Origin: Pseudoalteromonas phenolica
Lineage (GTDB): Bacteria > Pseudomonadota > Gammaproteobacteria > Enterobacterales > Alteromonadaceae
Reading direction: 5' to 3'
Assembly: GCF_001444405.1 (NCBI RefSeq)
Contig: NZ_CP013187.1
Coordinates: forward strand, 2,852,001 to 2,916,000
Length of the DNA stretch: 64,000 bases
Part shown: positions 63,031-64,000 of the stretch, piece after piece
Numbering within the stretch: position 1 is the first letter of the stretch
How the letters are laid out: each line of letters opens with the position of its first letter
Translations under genes and position numbers: made by a program
The notes under the pieces: generated by a model
What the model saw: the letters and a program-made list of their open reading frames with translations, nothing else
Databases searched by the model: none
What the model was told of the DNA's origin: nothing

Positions 63031-64000
63031 TTAGCTATTTTCGACTTTTTTCTGAGTTTCAACAGAAAATGACTCGATTGGTTCAGCTAAAGCCAGTGAT
63101 AACACTTCGTCAATCCAAGAGACAGGGTGAATTTCTAAGCCTTCAAGTACATTCTGAGGGATTTCTTTCAGGTCTCTTTCATTCACTTTAGGAATAACAA
63201 CGGTTTTAATGCCACCACGGTGTGCTGCCAGCAGTTTCTCTTTTAAGCCACCAATTGGCAAAACTTCACCACGTAAAGTAATCTCACCAGTCATAGCTAC
63301 ATCAGAACGTACTGGATTGCCCGTTAAACTTGAAACTAATGCAGTCACCATCGCAATACCAGCACTTGGACCATCTTTTGGTGTCGCGCCTTCTGGTACG
63401 TGTACGTGAATATCACGCTTTTCATAGAAATCTTCATTAATGCGAAGTTTATCAGTGCGACTACGAACAACCGTCATAGCTGCCTGAATCGACTCCTGCA
63501 TAACATCACCCAAAGAGCCAGTAAATGACAGCTTGCCTTTACCTGGCATTGACGCACATTCGATAGTCAGTAGGTCACCACCGACTTCTGTCCATGCCAA
63601 GCCAGTTACTTGACCTATTCTGTCGCCGTCTTCCGCTTTACCAAAGTCGTGACGATGTACACCTAAATAAGACTCTAAGTTGTCACCATTGATAACTATT
63701 TGTTTGTTATCTTTGTTTAGTAAGATGTCTTTAACCGCTTTGCGACACAGCTTTGAGATTTCACGCTCTAAGCTACGAACACCGGCTTCACGTGTGTAAT
63801 AACGGATAATGCCAATAATAGCGCTATCTTCAATTTCAACTTCACCCTCTTTTAGACCATTGCGTTTGATTTGCTTTGGAATAAGGTGCTGCTTAGAGAT
63901 GTTTAGCTTTTCATCTTCTGTATAACCTGAAAGTCGAATCACTTCCATACGATCAAGTAATGGACCAGGAATATTGAAACTGTTAGAGGTTGCTACAAAC
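63031..64000 (-). CDS. lon: ATP-dependent protease Lon, 5' part cut by window edge
   Basis: C-terminal about 323 residues of the Lon protease; the frame is open to the right edge, where it reads FVATSNSFNIPGPLLDRM, part of the AAA+ module. The protease domain has the catalytic Ser in PKDGPSAG and Lys in GGLKEKLLAAHRGG. The stop is followed by a hairpin (about 62945-62972: AAGCCTA and TAGGCTT) without a clear U run. An internal ATG at 63948 is not the start. Confidence 0.97.
   Translation of the reverse strand, partial: FVATSNSFNIPGPLLDRMEVIRLSGYTEDEKLNISKQHLIPKQIKRNGLKEGEVEIEDSAIIGIIRYYTREAGVRSLEREISKLCRKAVKDILLNKDNKQIVINGDNLESYLGVHRHDFGKAEDGDRIGQVTGLAWTEVGGDLLTIECASMPGKGKLSFTGSLGDVMQESIQAAMTVVRSRTDKLRINEDFYEKRDIHVHVPEGATPKDGPSAGIAMVTALVSSLTGNPVRSDVAMTGEITLRGEVLPIGGLKEKLLAAHRGGIKTVVIPKVNERDLKEIPQNVLEGLEIHPVSWIDEVLSLALAEPIESFSVETQKKVENS

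Noticed and set aside
1..64000. CRISPR arrays, phage, toxin-antitoxin, restriction or other defence genes
   Set aside because: No spaced direct repeats and no such protein families were seen on either strand.

Overview
The window is a stretch of ordinary chromosome from a low-GC marine gammaproteobacterium. The protein sequences, the gene order and the intergenic repeats all point to Pseudoalteromonas or a close relative in the Alteromonadales; this is judged from the sequence alone, without a database search. Several blocks match the classic gammaproteobacterial order: guaB-guaA divergent from xseA, holD-rimI, pheA/tyrA beside rpsP-rimM-trmD-rplS, ffh with ypjD and yfjD, psp with ycjX-ycjF and sap, and lon-hupB-ppiD. 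No transposase, integrase, prophage, CRISPR array or toxin/restriction island is visible.

Layout. 1-3255: argS (cut by the left edge) and prfC. 3414-8554: a MATE-like exporter divergent from an orphan 4'-phosphopantetheinyl transferase, then a large hybrid histidine kinase. 8783-9714: rimI, holD and tRNA-Trp on the minus strand. 9863-17577: guaBA, xseA, cysE, an aminotransferase and a GAF protein. 17992-23497: a partner-switch pair (REC-PP2C-HATPase protein plus STAS antagonist), a SUI1/YciH protein and a GGDEF-EAL protein. 23703-28653: a Phe-rich leader peptide and attenuator, pheA, tyrA, and the rpsP-rimM-trmD-rplS operon. 28887-34614: a heme acquisition locus, with a TonB receptor divergent from hmuTUV-hugZ. 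34695-40766: ffh, ypjD, yfjD, a lipoprotein lytic transglycosylase and gshA. 40838-49083: a quinone-oxidoreductase-like protein, an Aer-like chemoreceptor, cnoX, topB, phhAB and megL. 49217-59726: ycjX-ycjF, pspABC, and pspF running directly into sapABCDF. 59768-64000: a DUF1232 protein, ppiD, hupB and lon (cut by the right edge).

Working together. The heme locus brings heme across the outer and inner membranes and handles it in the cytoplasm; a Fur-like site lies between its two arms. pheA is fitted with a textbook phenylalanine attenuator, while phhAB converts phenylalanine to tyrosine. The psp block reads as an envelope-stress unit: a sigma-54 promoter faces pspA, and the activator gene pspF is physically joined to a peptide-uptake ABC system. 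The REC-PP2C-HATPase/STAS pair has the CrsR/CrsA and HsbR/HsbA architecture and lies close to a c-di-GMP enzyme.

The most unusual structure is a family of small, non-coding, modular intergenic repeats (ends ATACCAATCCTC / GAGGATTGGTAT). Four clear copies lie at 8574-8797, 17697-17888, 25080-25193 and 26430-26590, and a diverged candidate lies at 51722-51820. One copy forms the last codons and stop of rimI. No wholly new protein system was found.
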